From Oscillospiraceae bacterium (GTDB taxonomy: Bacteria > Bacillota > Clostridia > Oscillospirales > Oscillospiraceae), in NCBI GenBank assembly GCA_015067995.1, contig SVLJ01000010.1, positions 1-64,000 on the forward strand: DNA of 64,000 bases. The letters run 5' to 3'. The stretch's first letter is position 1. The number at the start of each line of letters is the position of its first letter. Made by a program: the position numbers and the translations under genes. The notes beneath the pieces were generated by a model. The model ran no database searches, had not been told where the DNA came from, and saw nothing but the letters and a program-made list of their open reading frames with translations. Of this stretch, positions 27,333 through 36,549 are shown one piece after another.

Positions 27333-27548
27333 TCACGGCCACATGGAAGTTCTTTCTTCCGCCATTTCATAGGCGCTTTTGCTGTCCAAGTCCTGCTTCT
27401 CGTATGCGGCGTCACTCTTCAAGCGTTCCTGCCGGTCTCCGACACTCTCTTCCGCATATCTGCCGTTTTCCGCCCGTCTTCGGAGGGATGAGAGCTTAAG
27501 GCACAGCAGCAGGACCGCCACAGCGATCAGGCACCAGAGGATGATCAT
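27333..27548 (-). CDS. small single-pass membrane protein
   Basis: 71 residues. Residues 1-17 are a hydrophobic helix (MIILWCLIAVAVLLLCL) followed by a charged cytoplasmic tail rich in Glu, Arg and Lys, probably helical. AAGGGAGG stands five bases before the ATG. It follows the SPFH gene by 42 bases on the same strand, so it probably belongs to that operon. Function unknown. Confidence 0.6.
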   Translation of the reverse strand: MIILWCLIAVAVLLLCLKLSSLRRRAENGRYAEESVGDRQERLKSDAAYEKQDLDSKSAYEMAEERTSMWP

Positions 27549-27590
27549 AACGGCCTCCCTTCGTCCACATACAGTCTGCCTTCGGGGTTT

Positions 27591-28523
27591 TTACTGGGGA
27601 TCAGGCGTGTCGAACACCGTCTTGGCGCTGGCGGCCAGACCGGCCAGACCCTGCAGCTCAGAGGGGATGATGATCTTGGTGGCCTTGCCGTCCGCCACCT
27701 TCTCCATGGCCTCCAGAGCCTTCAGCTTCACCACCTGATCGTTGGGTGCGGATTCGTTCAGCAGCTTCAGAGAGTCTGCCAGCGCCTGCTGCACCTTGGC
27801 GATGGCCTCCGCCTCGGCCTCGGCGGCCATGATGCGGGCAGCCTTCTCACCCTCGGCACGGAGGATGGCGGCCTGCTTCTCCGCGTCGGCGCGGAGGATG
27901 GCGGACTGCTTCTCGCCCTCGGCCACCAGGATCTGGGACTGCTTGGTGCCCTCGGCCTGCAGAATGGACTCACGGCGCTCGCGCTCCGCCTTCATCTGCT
28001 TCTCCATGGCGTTCTGGATCTCCTTGGGGGGGATGATGTTCTTCAGCTCCACGCGGTTGACCTTGATGCCCCAGGGGTCGGTGGCCTCGTCCAGAATGGA
28101 GCGCATCCGGGAGTTGATGGTATCGCGGGAGGTCAGGGACTGGTCCAGCTCCATGTCGCCGATGATGTTTCGCAGGGTGGTGGCGGTGAGGTTCTCGATG
28201 GCGTTCATGGGATGCTCCACGCCGTAGGTGTAGAGCTTGGGATCGGTGATCTGGAAATAGATCACGGTGTCGATCTGCATGGTGACATTATCCTTGGTGA
28301 TCACCGGCTGGGGCGCGAAGTCCGCCACCTGCTCCTTCAGGGACACCTTCTTCACCACACGCTCAATGAAGGGGATCTTGATATGCAGGCCAACGCCCCA
28401 CACCGCGCGGAACGCACCCAGACGCTCCACCACATACGCACGTGACTGCTGCACGATGACGATGTTGCAGATGATGAGGATCAGCAGCAGGGCAACCAGA
28501 ATCGCGATCATGATAAATTCCAT
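27591..28523 (-). CDS. SPFH/band-7 membrane protein (paraslipin/QmcA-like)
   Basis: 310 residues. One N-terminal helix (about 2-24), the SPFH domain (VVERLGAFRAVWGVGLHIKIPFIERVVKKV) and a long Ala/Glu/Lys coiled-coil (KAERERRESILQAEG...AEGEKAARIMAAEAEAEA). Such proteins form large membrane-microdomain assemblies and almost always pair with an NfeD protein, as here directly upstream. ATG 28523 is set by AGGAGG seven bases before it. Confidence 0.93.
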   Translation of the reverse strand: MEFIMIAILVALLLILIICNIVIVQQSRAYVVERLGAFRAVWGVGLHIKIPFIERVVKKVSLKEQVADFAPQPVITKDNVTMQIDTVIYFQITDPKLYTYGVEHPMNAIENLTATTLRNIIGDMELDQSLTSRDTINSRMRSILDEATDPWGIKVNRVELKNIIPPKEIQNAMEKQMKAERERRESILQAEGTKQSQILVAEGEKQSAILRADAEKQAAILRAEGEKAARIMAAEAEAEAIAKVQQALADSLKLLNESAPNDQVVKLKALEAMEKVADGKATKIIIPSELQGLAGLAASAKTVFDTPDPQ

Positions 28524-28567
28524 AACATTTCCTCCTGACAATAGTTTGTATAATTACATATGTAATA

Positions 28568-29383
28568 TTACTTTTCCACAGGCTTTACCAGCAGCTTCAC
28601 ACCCTGCATGGCCTCCACCCGTACCCGGCTGCCCGCGGCGATCACCGTGTCGTCGGCGCTGCGTGCCGTCCATGTCTTGCCGTCCACATAGACAGCTCCG
28701 GTGGAGTTTTCGTTGTCGATGCGCTCCGTCACCTTGGCCACCTCGCCCAGCACCCGGTCGGCATTGGTAGCCACGGCAGGGGCGGTGGTGATTTTGCTCA
28801 GCAGCGGACGGGTCATGGCCAGCGCCGCCGCGGACACCACCAGAAACAAAACGATCTGCACCGGCAGCGATGCGCCCACAAAGGCCGCCACCAGCGCCGC
28901 CAGAGAGCCGGCCACGAACCAGATGGAGACAAGGCCGGCAGTCATAGCCTCCACCACGGCGAACAGAATGATGGCCGCCGTCCATACAATGGTCATCACT
29001 TGGTCTGTGCCTCCTTTCAGATGATGGCTGGTCAGCAGAACCAGCACGGCAAAGGCCAGCAGGATTCCGCCGATCATGCACTTGTTTCGATAGGAAAGAT
29101 TGCTGAAGAAATCCGAGAGGATGGTTTTCAGCGTCCGGTCATCCCGGAAGTCCTCCGCCTCCGGCTCCTCCCGCTGCTCCTCCGGCAGCTCGTCGGCAAA
29201 AAGCTCGTCCATGGTGGTGCCGTACCGGTTGCAGATGTAGAGGATTTTCTCGATCTCCGGATAGCCCCGGGAGGACTCCCACTTGCTCACCGCCTGACGG
29301 GAGACATTCAGCTGTGCCGCGAATTCCTCCTGTGTCAGTCCGTTCTTACGCCGCACCGCCTGCAGCCGTTCTCCGAAAGCCAT
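28568..29383 (-). CDS. XRE helix-turn-helix fused to an NfeD membrane protein
   Basis: 271 residues in one frame. Residues 1-65 are an XRE DNA-binding domain (LTQEEFAAQLNVSRQAVSKWE). Then comes an acidic linker, a first helix (about 103-118), and from about 130 a complete NfeD protein with its helices (VEAMTAGLVSIWFVAGSLAALVAAF) and a C-terminal OB-fold (about 205-271). NfeD partners SPFH proteins. Just before the NfeD part lies AAAGGAGG (29010-29017) with GTG 28999 and ATG 28996, so a free NfeD may also be made. ATG 29383 is preferred over 29389 for ribosome-site spacing. Confidence 0.85.
   Translation of the reverse strand: MAFGERLQAVRRKNGLTQEEFAAQLNVSRQAVSKWESSRGYPEIEKILYICNRYGTTMDELFADELPEEQREEPEAEDFRDDRTLKTILSDFFSNLSYRNKCMIGGILLAFAVLVLLTSHHLKGGTDQVMTIVWTAAIILFAVVEAMTAGLVSIWFVAGSLAALVAAFVGASLPVQIVLFLVVSAAALAMTRPLLSKITTAPAVATNADRVLGEVAKVTERIDNENSTGAVYVDGKTWTARSADDTVIAAGSRVRVEAMQGVKLLVKPVEK
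28994..29017 (-). promoter_or_regulatory. internal ribosome site inside the XRE-NfeD gene
   Basis: A strong AAAGGAGG is 10 bases before an in-frame GTG and 13 before an in-frame ATG, exactly where the NfeD domain begins. Confidence 0.6.
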
Positions 29384-29500
29384 GTGCATTCCCTCCTTCT
29401 GCCATCAGTATGCCGTACCGCCGGTATTTTTTCCACCAACTTCAGGTTTCCAGCGTCGGTTTTTGCCGAAATTTCTCCGCAACTTCAAGGTTACATGTTT

Positions 29501-29508
29501 AGTATAGC
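29501..29508 (-). promoter_or_regulatory. extended -10 promoter of the XRE-NfeD/SPFH operon
   Basis: Minus-strand TGCTATACT; no good -35. Two copies of AACCT(T)GAAGTTG (29480-29492 and 29437-29448) lie at and after the expected start point. Confidence 0.5.
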
Positions 29509-29546
29509 ACATCTCCGTCCGCAAATGGATTTCATTTCGGTTACAA

Positions 29547-29575
29547 TTGCACAACGTCAAACAATCTGCTATACT
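29547..29575 (+). promoter_or_regulatory. promoter of the RNA methyltransferase gene
   Basis: TTGCAC, 17 bases, TATACT; the start codon follows 37 bases downstream. Confidence 0.75.
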
Positions 29576-29612
29576 GTCTATAGCTATGCAGTTTGATCAA
29601 AGGAGAATGACC

Positions 29613-30722
29613 ATGAAACTGACCGTCCCCTGCCTGTTCGGACTGGAGAGTCTGGTGTCCGACGAGATGAAGCGTCTGGGGCTGCAGGATGTCCGTGCGG
29701 AAAATGGCCGCGTGCACTGCACCGGCACGGAGCTGGACATTGCCCGGCTGAACCTCAATCTGCGCTGCGGTGCCCGTGTACTGATGGAGCTGGCCAGCTT
29801 CCACGCCCGGGATTTTGAGTCGCTGTTTCAGGGCGTGACCGCCCTGCCATGGGAGGATTATATCCCCCGGGAAGGCGAGTTCCCCGTAAAGGGCTACTCC
29901 CTCAATTCCCAGCTCCATTCCGTTCCCGCCTGTCAGGCCATCGTGAAGAAGGCCGCCGCCAAGCGGATGGGACAGGCCTACGGCATGGAGACTCTGCCGG
30001 AGACCGGCAGCCGCTATCAGATCCAGTTTGCCATCATCAAGGATGTCGCCACGCTGTATCTGGACACCTCCGGCGACGGTCTTTATAAGCGCGGCTACCG
30101 CGCACGCAACATGGGTGCTCCTCTGAAGGAGACCATGGCGGCGGCGCTGGTAACCCTCTCCCGCTACCGGGGCAAGGACCCCTTCTGCGACCCCTTCTGC
30201 GGCAGCGGCACCATTCCCATTGAGGCCGCCCTCATCGCCAAAAACCGCGCTCCCGGACTGGATCGCAGCTTTTCCGCCCAGCGCTGGAAGAATCTGCCCA
30301 GCAGCATCTGGAGCACCGCCGCTGAGGAGGCCATGGACAAGGAGTACCACGGCAGCTACGACATCTGGGGCGGCGACATTGACCCCGCCGCCGTGGAGCT
30401 GGCACGGCATAACGCGGAGCTGGCTGGTGTGGAGGACTGCATCCGTTTCGAGGTGGCCGACGCAGGCAAGTTCCGCCGTGACTCCGAATACGGCCAGCTG
30501 GTGACCAATCCCCCCTACGGCGAGCGTCTGCTGGAGCGTGCGGAGGCGGAGGCGCTGTACCGCAGCTTCGGTGCGGCCTGCCGCACCCTGCCCCCAAAGT
30601 GGCGGGTGCTGGTGCTCTCCTCCCACACGGAGTTTGAGCGCTGCTTCGGCCGTCCCGCCGACAAGAAGCGCAAGCTCTACAACGGCATGCTCAAGTGCGA
30701 CGTGTTCCAGTACGGACGATAA
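29613..30722 (+). CDS. THUMP-domain class I RNA methyltransferase (RlmL/YpsC-like)
   Basis: 369 residues. An N-terminal THUMP RNA-binding domain (about 1-155) is followed by an SAM-dependent methyltransferase with DPFCGSGT (193-200) and the N-methyl-guanine motif NPPYGERL (299-306). Relatives make m2G2445 in 23S rRNA. The bifunctional Proteobacterial enzyme is longer; this is the single-domain Firmicute type. AAAGGAGA lies before ATG 29613. The lipid kinase gene follows after 30 bases and may be co-transcribed. Confidence 0.92.
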   Translation: MKLTVPCLFGLESLVSDEMKRLGLQDVRAENGRVHCTGTELDIARLNLNLRCGARVLMELASFHARDFESLFQGVTALPWEDYIPREGEFPVKGYSLNSQLHSVPACQAIVKKAAAKRMGQAYGMETLPETGSRYQIQFAIIKDVATLYLDTSGDGLYKRGYRARNMGAPLKETMAAALVTLSRYRGKDPFCDPFCGSGTIPIEAALIAKNRAPGLDRSFSAQRWKNLPSSIWSTAAEEAMDKEYHGSYDIWGGDIDPAAVELARHNAELAGVEDCIRFEVADAGKFRRDSEYGQLVTNPPYGERLLERAEAEALYRSFGAACRTLPPKWRVLVLSSHTEFERCFGRPADKKRKLYNGMLKCDVFQYGR

Positions 30723-30752
30723 CAAGATCGATCAACCAGAGGTGTTTCCGCT

Positions 30753-31697
30753 GTGAAGCATATTTTCATCATCAATCCCACCGCCGGCAAACGGGACGCC
30801 ACGGCGCATATTATGGAAATGGCAGACAGTCTGCGCGCCCGGCACGGGCTGGAGTGCACCTGCCTGCTGACAGAGCATCCCCGCCACGCCGAGGAGCTGG
30901 CCAGAGAGGCCGCCGAGAGCGGCGAGGATGTGCGGCTGTACGCCTGCGGCGGCGACGGTACCCTCCACGAGGTGGTCAACGGCGCGGCGGGCTATGACAA
31001 TGCCGCCGTCACCTGTATTCCCGTGGGCACCGGTAACGACTTTCTGAAGAACTTCGGCGCGGACGCGGAGAAATTCACCGACCCGGAAAATCTCTGGGAC
31101 GGGGAAGCCGTACCGTTGGATCTCATCGACTGCAATGGCCGTCTCTGCCTCACCATCGCCTGCACCGGTCTGGACGCGCAGGTGGCGGAGGATGTGCATC
31201 GCTACGGTGACCTGCCCCTGCTCTCCGGCAAGGGCAGCTACCTGCTGGCGGTGGCTGTCAACTTCCTGTTCCGGAAGATCAGCCAGCGCTGGACGGTGTC
31301 GCTGGACGGCGAAACCTTTACCGACGATTTTGCCCTCAGCGCCGTGTGCAATGGCCGCTACTACGGCGGCGGCTTCAATCCCATCCCCCAGGCACGGATG
31401 GATGACGGTGTGCTGAACACCATCCTCGTCCGGAAGGTCAGCCACCTGACCTTCGCCCGACTGCTGGGCACATATTCCGCAGGCCGTCACGAGGAACTGA
31501 CCCAATGGGTACAGCTTTCCAACGCCCGGGAGGTGTGCATCTCCACCGAAAACGGCGCCGTTGCCGTCTGTCTGGACGGCGAATGCTTTCACAGCAGCCG
31601 CATCACCATGACCCTTTCCGACAGGAAGCTGCGGTTCTTCGGCCCGGCAGGCTGCAGCTGCAACGCCACCGCCAAAGGCACCGCCATCCACGCATAA
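30753..31697 (+). CDS. diacylglycerol kinase family lipid kinase (YegS/DagK-like)
   Basis: 314 residues with the catalytic GGDGT at 66-70 and the IPVGTGNDFLKN nucleotide loop at 89-100. Such soluble kinases phosphorylate diacylglycerol or related lipids at the membrane face and recycle DAG from lipoteichoic acid synthesis. The start is GTG 30753 with GAGGTG upstream. It is probably read from the methyltransferase promoter. Confidence 0.9.
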   Translation: MKHIFIINPTAGKRDATAHIMEMADSLRARHGLECTCLLTEHPRHAEELAREAAESGEDVRLYACGGDGTLHEVVNGAAGYDNAAVTCIPVGTGNDFLKNFGADAEKFTDPENLWDGEAVPLDLIDCNGRLCLTIACTGLDAQVAEDVHRYGDLPLLSGKGSYLLAVAVNFLFRKISQRWTVSLDGETFTDDFALSAVCNGRYYGGGFNPIPQARMDDGVLNTILVRKVSHLTFARLLGTYSAGRHEELTQWVQLSNAREVCISTENGAVAVCLDGECFHSSRITMTLSDRKLRFFGPAGCSCNATAKGTAIHA

Positions 31698-31749
31698 GGA
31701 AAGATTTCCCCAATTCACAAATTCTTTACAGAAATTCGTCCCAATCCCC

Positions 31750-31778
31750 TTTACAAATCGGGCGCATTGTAATAAGAT
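31750..31778 (+). promoter_or_regulatory. promoter of groESL
   Basis: TTTACA, 17 bases, TAAGAT; the CIRCE element begins nine bases after the -10. Confidence 0.7.
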
Positions 31779-31786
31779 AGTCAGCG

Positions 31787-31813
31787 TTAGCACTCCACCT
31801 TTTCGAGTGCTAA
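31787..31813. promoter_or_regulatory. CIRCE element (HrcA operator)
   Basis: Exact TTAGCACTC-N9-GAGTGCTAA; flanking CAGCG/CGCTG lengthens the dyad. It overlaps the expected transcription start of groESL, so HrcA repression relieved by heat is expected. hrcA is not in the window. Confidence 0.97.
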
Positions 31814-31860
31814 CGCTGATTGTGTTTATCGTAATATATATTATAAGGAGGCACATACCC

Positions 31861-32145
31861 ATGAAACTCACCCCCCTCGCAGACCGTGTCATTCTGACCA
31901 TGGTTGAGCCCGAAGAGACCACCAAGGGCGGCATCATCCTCACCGGCACCGCCAAGGAGAAGCCTTCCATCGCAGAGGTCATCTCCGTGGGTCCCGGCGG
32001 CAATGTGGACGGCAAGGACGTTGTCATGACCGTAAAGGTCGGCGACAAGGTCATCACCGACAAGTATGCCGGCACCAAGGTCACTCTGGAGAACGTGGAG
32101 TACGTTGTTGTGCGTCAGCACGACATTCTGGCAATCGTCGAGTAA
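31861..32145 (+). CDS. groES: co-chaperonin GroES
   Basis: 94 residues, full length. MKLTPLADRVILTMVEPEE and the end YVVVRQHDILAIVE are typical; GGIILTG marks the mobile loop that docks on GroEL. It caps the GroEL ring during protein folding. AAGGAGG stands before the ATG. It is under CIRCE control together with groEL, which is set 180 bases downstream behind a run of hairpins. Confidence 0.97.
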   Translation: MKLTPLADRVILTMVEPEETTKGGIILTGTAKEKPSIAEVISVGPGGNVDGKDVVMTVKVGDKVITDKYAGTKVTLENVEYVVVRQHDILAIVE

Positions 32146-33957
<1,812 letters not shown>

Positions 33958-33980
33958 GCCATACGTCTATACACCATTCC

Positions 33981-34015
33981 GGATATCCGTGGGTTTTTCC
34001 CACGGATATCCTTTT
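33981..34015 (+). terminator. terminator of groESL
   Basis: A perfect 13-bp GGATATCCGTGGG hairpin with a T5 loop, then TTTT. Confidence 0.9.
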
Positions 34016-34113
34016 GCTCTCCCGCCCATGTCGTCCGCCCACCGTCGCGGCATTGCGGCTGCCCGCCCCCGGCTTCCCTTTCAAAACCCACGCAAAATTT
34101 TCAAAAAAACATA

Positions 34114-34142
34114 TTGACAATCTCCGCATCATCTGATATAGT
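34114..34142 (+). promoter_or_regulatory. promoter of the tRNA cluster
   Basis: TTGACA, 17 bases, TATAGT; 29 bases upstream of tRNA-Met. Confidence 0.8.
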
Positions 34143-34171
34143 AATTCGTGCCTGTCGAGGGCGATCTCTAT

Positions 34172-34248
34172 GGCGGCGTAGCTCAGTTGGCCAGAGCATT
34201 CGGTTCATACCCGAAGTGTCACCGGTTCGAATCCAGTCGCCGCTACCA
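34172..34248 (+). tRNA. tRNA-Met(CAT), elongator type
   Basis: 77 bases including CCA. The acceptor GGCGGCG pairs with CGCCGCT, the anticodon loop is TTCATAC on a TTCGG/CCGAA stem, and GGTTCGAATCC forms the T arm. The stem lacks the GGG/CCC of initiators. A tRNA-Ile with lysidine-modified CAT is the alternative. Confidence 0.92.
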
Positions 34249-34251
34249 TAA

Positions 34252-34283
34252 CCAGAAAGCATCGGAAGATGCTTTCTGGTTTC
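34252..34283 (+). terminator. hairpin after tRNA-Met
   Basis: A 12-bp CCAGAAAGCATC stem with GGAA loop and a short TTT tail. It could be a weak terminator or a processing signal before tRNA-Glu. Confidence 0.55.
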
Positions 34284-34287
34284 CTAA

Positions 34288-34362
34288 GGCCCGTTGGTCA
34301 AGTGGTTAAGACACCGCCCTTTCACGGCGGTAACACGAGTTCGAGTCTCGTACGGGTCACCA
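34288..34362 (+). tRNA. tRNA-Glu(TTC)
   Basis: 75 bases with CCA. The acceptor GGCCCGT pairs with ACGGGTC; the anticodon loop CTTTCAC is on a CCGCC/GGCGG stem. Confidence 0.95.
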
Positions 34363-34368
34363 AAAGTT

Positions 34369-34445
34369 GGAGGCTTAGCTCAGCTGGTTAGAGCGCCTGC
34401 TTCACACGCAGGAGGTCACTGGTTCGAGTCCAGTAGTCTCCACCA
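34369..34445 (+). tRNA. tRNA-Val(CAC)
   Basis: 77 bases with CCA. The acceptor GGAGGCT pairs with AGTCTCC; the anticodon loop TTCACAC is on a CCTGC/GCAGG stem. Its 3' 51 bases and the following terminator recur at 36360, marking it as an integration target. Confidence 0.95.
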
Positions 34446-34513
34446 AAGAAAAGCACTGCTTCGGCAGTGCTTTTTCTTTGTTTTGGACTCGGCGCAAGGA
34501 CATTCGCGCCGTT
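34395..34513 (+). repeat. 119-bp direct repeat, left copy (tRNA-Val 3' part and terminator)
   Basis: Identical to 36360-36478 except for one base (34503 T against 36468 C). It covers tRNA-Val from the anticodon stem to CCA, the tRNA terminator and a GGCGC/GCGCC hairpin. The likely origin is an attachment-site duplication. Confidence 0.9.
34446..34479 (+). terminator. terminator of the tRNA cluster
   Basis: An AAGCACTGC/GCAGTGCTT stem with TTCG loop and T5. Confidence 0.9.
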
Positions 34514-34638
34514 GTCCCAATTAACTTAAAGTGTTGGCGACACTTAGCTTCGGCAGTTTCACTAGTCATTGAAACAAACGAGAAAATATGATAGAGTGAA
34601 TCAAAAGACAAATAAGAATTTGACGGGGAGAATAATCT

Positions 34639-34845
34639 ATGAAAAAATATATTGGAAAAATCATTCTTATGCTTTCGTTTTTGTTTTGCTGTGGACTGCT
34701 TTTGGTGCTCATTTCACTGTCGAATGACAATCTTTTAGGACGAAGCGAGAATTGGGGGTTAATTGCTTTACTGCTAATTGCGACAGGACATTTTCTAGCA
34801 TTATATAGAATTATCGACCTGCTTGAGAAGAAACCCAAAGAATAA
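34639..34845 (+). CDS. small two-helix membrane protein of the tRNA-Val islet (A)
   Basis: 68 residues with two hydrophobic helices (about 5-27 and 39-58) and a Lys-rich end. GGGGAG precedes the ATG. The first part (MKKYIGKIILMLSF) and the ENW motif between the helices resemble the next gene, and the DNA around both starts is alike, so the two look like diverged tandem copies. Function unknown; small immunity or toxin-like membrane proteins have this shape, but no specific family is recognised. Confidence 0.6.
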   Translation: MKKYIGKIILMLSFLFCCGLLLVLISLSNDNLLGRSENWGLIALLLIATGHFLALYRIIDLLEKKPKE

Positions 34846-34921
34846 TTCATTTTGAAACGCAGAAACAAGCAATAAGTCGAACAGTTAGATAAATAAGAAT
34901 TTGTCGCAGGAGGTGCGTAAA

Positions 34922-35086
34922 ATGAAAAAAATATTGTTGGGAATTTTTCTTATGCTTTTAAGTGTATGGTGCTTAATTTTTGGCTCTATAGAGAATTGGA
35001 CTCCGGTTCTGTTCGTTGGAGTATATCTACCGTTCGTAGCAATTATCGTCTTCCTTCTTGGTTTCTTTGATAAGGCTAACAAATAA
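34922..35086 (+). CDS. small two-helix membrane protein of the tRNA-Val islet (B)
   Basis: 54 residues from ATG 34922, set by AGGAGG eight bases upstream. Two hydrophobic helices flank SIENWTP. Upstream it shares AAATAAGAATTTG (34891-34903) with gene A (34610-34622). Function unknown. Confidence 0.6.
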   Translation: MKKILLGIFLMLLSVWCLIFGSIENWTPVLFVGVYLPFVAIIVFLLGFFDKANK

Positions 35087-35124
35087 ATTCCAATTTGTCA
35101 TTGTTAATTTGAGCGCATCGTCTT

Positions 35125-35157
35125 GACACACAAAAGCGCACAGACTTCAAAAACCTG
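35125..35157 (+). repeat. degenerate copy of the islet's terminator sequence
   Basis: ACACAAAAGCGCACAGAC here matches the 5' arm of the hairpin at 36157-36199, but the 3' arm is reduced to CCTGT, so it no longer folds well. Confidence 0.5.
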
Positions 35158-35195
35158 TAAAGAAGGTTATGAGAAAGAGAAAGGGGGGATGGTTT

Positions 35196-35747
35196 ATGAA
35201 AAAACATATGGCATGGATTTTATTTTTGCTGTCATTACTTTGCCTAATGGCGGCCGGAAACTTGATTTTGGTTCTTTTGGCAATATATCAGCAGCCTGCA
35301 AAGCAAGATAATACGTCATTCTTACCGACGGAAGCTGAACTTGGAACTTGCGAGATTTTTGTTAACAATATAACCTGCCGGGATATACATACGGTACATC
35401 AGGTTAAAGGGGAGCTTTGCGAAAGGATTACCACACTGGCTGCAAAACTGGTTCCGTTCAGACAGACGGTATGGACGGAGCGAGTTTTGGGAGAGCGAGA
35501 GGATGCTTTCGTAAGGTTTAAAAACGATAAGGTGCAGTATACGATTTCGTTTATTGATACAGACAAACAGCTTGCTTGGGACTATATTCATCGTGATGCG
35601 CCGGTCGTTGCCATTCAAAAGATTGAGTTTGACGAAGAGTACGGCAACCCACATATTATCTGGGGATGGGTTTGCACTATGACCGCAGCCGATTTCGCAG
35701 AACTGTTTGATATGGTTAGCAGTTATAGCGAACCATATCAAAGTTAA
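35196..35747 (+). CDS. membrane-anchored or exported protein of the tRNA-Val islet
   Basis: 183 residues from ATG 35196 (AAAGGGGGGA upstream). An N-terminal helix (about 5-28) acts as anchor or uncleaved signal. The rest is a soluble extracellular domain of mixed alpha/beta type with two nearby cysteines (CEIFVNNITC). No family is recognised. The codon use is A/T-rich, like the rest of the islet. Confidence 0.65.
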   Translation: MKKHMAWILFLLSLLCLMAAGNLILVLLAIYQQPAKQDNTSFLPTEAELGTCEIFVNNITCRDIHTVHQVKGELCERITTLAAKLVPFRQTVWTERVLGEREDAFVRFKNDKVQYTISFIDTDKQLAWDYIHRDAPVVAIQKIEFDEEYGNPHIIWGWVCTMTAADFAELFDMVSSYSEPYQS

Positions 35748-35821
35748 GCGAGAGAAATCCCACTCCTTTGTGTGATAAGGTAAGAAGAAATTGACCAATA
35801 AGAAGTTGGTGGGGTGATAGT

Positions 35822-36067
35822 ATGAAGAAAATCAAAGAAATTTTTCTTTCAGAAAAAGGGATGGAAATTGTTAATGCGATATTCTTTCTGTCAATTATTT
35901 TCTCCAGAAGTGGATTAAGTGGCTTTCTGTTTATCGCCTATATTGTATGGATTGCTTATCTTCTGTTTTGTATTAAGCACACAAGCTCAAAAGACAGAAA
36001 GGTAATTTATTCTGGAATTGCAGTTATTATCATTTGCTTAAATCTATACTTTTTGCTGCGTGGATGA
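35822..36067 (+). CDS. small membrane protein of the tRNA-Val islet (D)
   Basis: 81 residues with three hydrophobic stretches (about 17-28, 33-50 and 61-79). It starts MKKIKEIFLSEKGMEIVNAI, with GGTGGGG as ribosome site. Upstream AATAAGAAGTTG (35797-35808) resembles the leader of genes A and B. Function unknown. Confidence 0.6.
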   Translation: MKKIKEIFLSEKGMEIVNAIFFLSIIFSRSGLSGFLFIAYIVWIAYLLFCIKHTSSKDRKVIYSGIAVIIICLNLYFLLRG

Positions 36068-36156
36068 TACGGTAACAAACTCCGATTTGTCTAACGGTTA
36101 GGTCGGAGCAAGAGCAATCCTGCTCCATTTCTTTTGGTGTTCGCACGGATATAGAC

Positions 36157-36208
36157 GCACAAAAGCGCACAGACACAAAAAATCTGTGCGCTTTTGTGCG
36201 CTTTTTCT
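36157..36208 (+). terminator. strong terminator closing the islet
   Basis: A perfect 17-bp stem (36157-36173/36183-36199) with an A-rich loop, followed by a T5 run. Confidence 0.9.
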
Positions 36209-36359
36209 TCTGGAATCCACCGAAAAAGGTTGTATTCGCGGCGGAGGTGTGGTACAATATAGTTGCAAATATAAATCAAATAAATGCGGATTTAAGACTT
36301 TTGTGCATCAAAAAGTTTCGTCTTTTTGGTTGTAGTGATTTCGGCGGCAAGCCGCCGCA
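36209..36359. other. non-coding islet end
   Basis: No gene is seen. There is a short CAAAAAG/CTTTTTG hairpin (36309-36328) and a CGGCGGC-AA-GCCGCCG palindrome (36342-36357) that ends just before the right repeat copy. TACAAT at about 36253 resembles a -10 but has no gene after it. Confidence 0.5.
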
Positions 36360-36478
36360 GCCTGCTTCACACGCAGGAGGTCACTGGTTCGAGTCCAGTA
36401 GTCTCCACCAAAGAAAAGCACTGCTTCGGCAGTGCTTTTTCTTTGTTTTGGACTCGGCGCAAGGACACTCGCGCCGTT
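36360..36478 (+). repeat. 119-bp direct repeat, right copy (truncated tRNA-Val and terminator)
   Basis: It carries tRNA-Val bases from the anticodon stem to CCA (36360-36410) and the terminator (36411-36444). It lacks the acceptor 5' strand and D arm, so it cannot make a tRNA. Confidence 0.9.
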
Positions 36479-36485
36479 TCCACTC

Positions 36486-36514
36486 TTGCCATTTTCTCAT
36501 TTTGAGAGTACAAT
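36486..36514 (+). promoter_or_regulatory. promoter of the NifX-SlyD fusion gene
   Basis: TTGCCA, 17 bases, TACAAT, directly after the right repeat copy. Confidence 0.7.
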
Positions 36515-36549
36515 GTTGTGTTGAAAATTATGAACGGAGGAAATCATCC

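Larger units (their letters stand above)
34514..36359. mobile_element. AT-rich islet between tRNA-Val repeats, probable integrated or remnant element
   Basis: About 1.85 kb lies between the two repeat copies. Its composition is visibly more A/T-rich than both flanks, and it holds four small genes for membrane or exported proteins, none known elsewhere in the window. There is no integrase, recombinase or replication gene, so it is either a decayed element or a passively moved cassette. All four genes read in the direction of the tRNA. Confidence 0.6.

Noticed and set aside
27134-27415. A 93-codon minus-strand frame across the 54-residue gene and its terminator
   Set aside because: It crosses a terminator hairpin, lacks a ribosome site and overlaps two better-supported genes.
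36360-36410. A second tRNA-Val gene
   Set aside because: Only the part from the anticodon stem to CCA is present. The 5' acceptor strand and D arm are replaced by islet sequence, so it is a repeat end and not a tRNA.
34446-36410. A prophage or complete integrative conjugative element
   Set aside because: There is no integrase, replication, structural or transfer gene in the islet; only small membrane or exported proteins.
36196-36549. A longer NifX-SlyD protein starting upstream
   Set aside because: The frame is open but runs through the tRNA repeat, its terminator and the promoter. GGAGG and the family start are at 36550.
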